This document shows, piece after piece, positions 4,950 to 5,157 of a stretch of 5,157 nt of DNA (positions are counted from its first letter, which is position 1; each line of letters opens with the position of its first letter). The notes below the pieces were generated by a model that was given only the letters and a program-made list of their open reading frames with translations, ran no database searches and was not told the DNA's origin. This stretch comes from Sulfurovum sp. (GTDB lineage: Bacteria > Campylobacterota > Campylobacteria > Campylobacterales > Sulfurovaceae): contig DQVJ01000216.1 of the NCBI GenBank assembly GCA_015661795.1, positions 1-5,157 on the forward strand, given 5' to 3'. Position numbers and translations under genes: made by a program.

Positions 4950-5157
4950 ATAAAACAAGAGTTGATACACTAGAAGAAAAGATACAGAAGAAAAATAGGA
5001 AACCTGTAGCGGTAAAAGTAGTTAACTTACATAACGGAATCTATACAAGTAAAAACGATGAACCATTAACTAAGGACAAGTTCGGCAATTTTTTATATAA
5101 AGATGGAACTATGTACTATAAGAATGAACCTCTCCCAGATAATCAAATAGGCTTAAT
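4946..5157 (+). CDS. Unrecognised protein, 3'-truncated by the window edge
   Basis: The frame runs open from the ATG at 4946 to the right edge (70 residues visible). GGAG at 4934-4937 is a ribosome site 8 bases away, and the ATG overlaps the preceding stop (ATGA), a standard coupling. The N-terminus has a short coiled-coil-like stretch, VDTLEEKIQKKNRKP, then a strand-rich part with two similar motifs, SKNDEPLTKD (35-44) and YKNEPLPDNQ (58-67). A short LEEKI-type protein after a TerS-like gene is often followed by the large terminase subunit in phage-derived operons; that next gene is outside the window. I cannot assign a function. Confidence 0.65.
   Translation, partial: MNKTRVDTLEEKIQKKNRKPVAVKVVNLHNGIYTSKNDEPLTKDKFGNFLYKDGTMYYKNEPLPDNQIGL

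Noticed and set aside
1..5157. CRISPR array, toxin-antitoxin pair, restriction or known defence genes.
   Set aside because: No regularly spaced repeats and no recognisable toxin, nuclease or methyltransferase motifs were seen in any frame.

Overview
The window is AT-rich and comes from the chromosome of a bacterium, most likely a Campylobacterota member (Sulfurimonas/Arcobacter-like). I infer this from protein style, Lys/Ile/Asn-rich codon use and the tRNA-like attachment sequence; nothing in the window proves the taxon. It contains no housekeeping gene. Everything recognisable belongs to integrative mobile DNA.

Left part (1-879): the 3' portion of a tyrosine-recombinase integrase whose frame is open to the left edge. 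Middle (880-1180): a 301-base non-coding stretch. It holds short direct repeats, a 25-base sequence on the minus strand that reads as the 3' end of a tRNA including CCA (best guess tRNA-Leu; candidate attachment core), a TATAAT promoter candidate, and repeats and a hairpin just before the next gene. Right part (1181-5157): a second, unrelated and complete tyrosine integrase, followed without a gap by an unrecognised basic protein. Next come a dyad-rich intergenic region, a small excisionase/AlpA-like regulator with a second small DNA-binding-like protein, and a structured 172-base gap. The last block is tightly overlapping: a possible replication initiator, a 40-codon gene easily missed because of its size, a terminase-small-subunit-like HTH protein, and an unrecognised protein that runs off the right edge.

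The best overall reading is the junction of two elements at one tRNA attachment site. The left element ends with integrase 1, and the right element starts at the tRNA 3'-end copy and carries its own integrase. The order int / unknown / AlpA-like / small regulator / Rep-like / TerS-like resembles phage satellites (phage-inducible chromosomal islands) more than a plasmid or a complete prophage, but the Rep and TerS calls are family-level impressions. All genes are on the plus strand and nearly all have clear Shine-Dalgarno sequences; several overlap by 4-26 bases, which suggests two or three translationally coupled operons.
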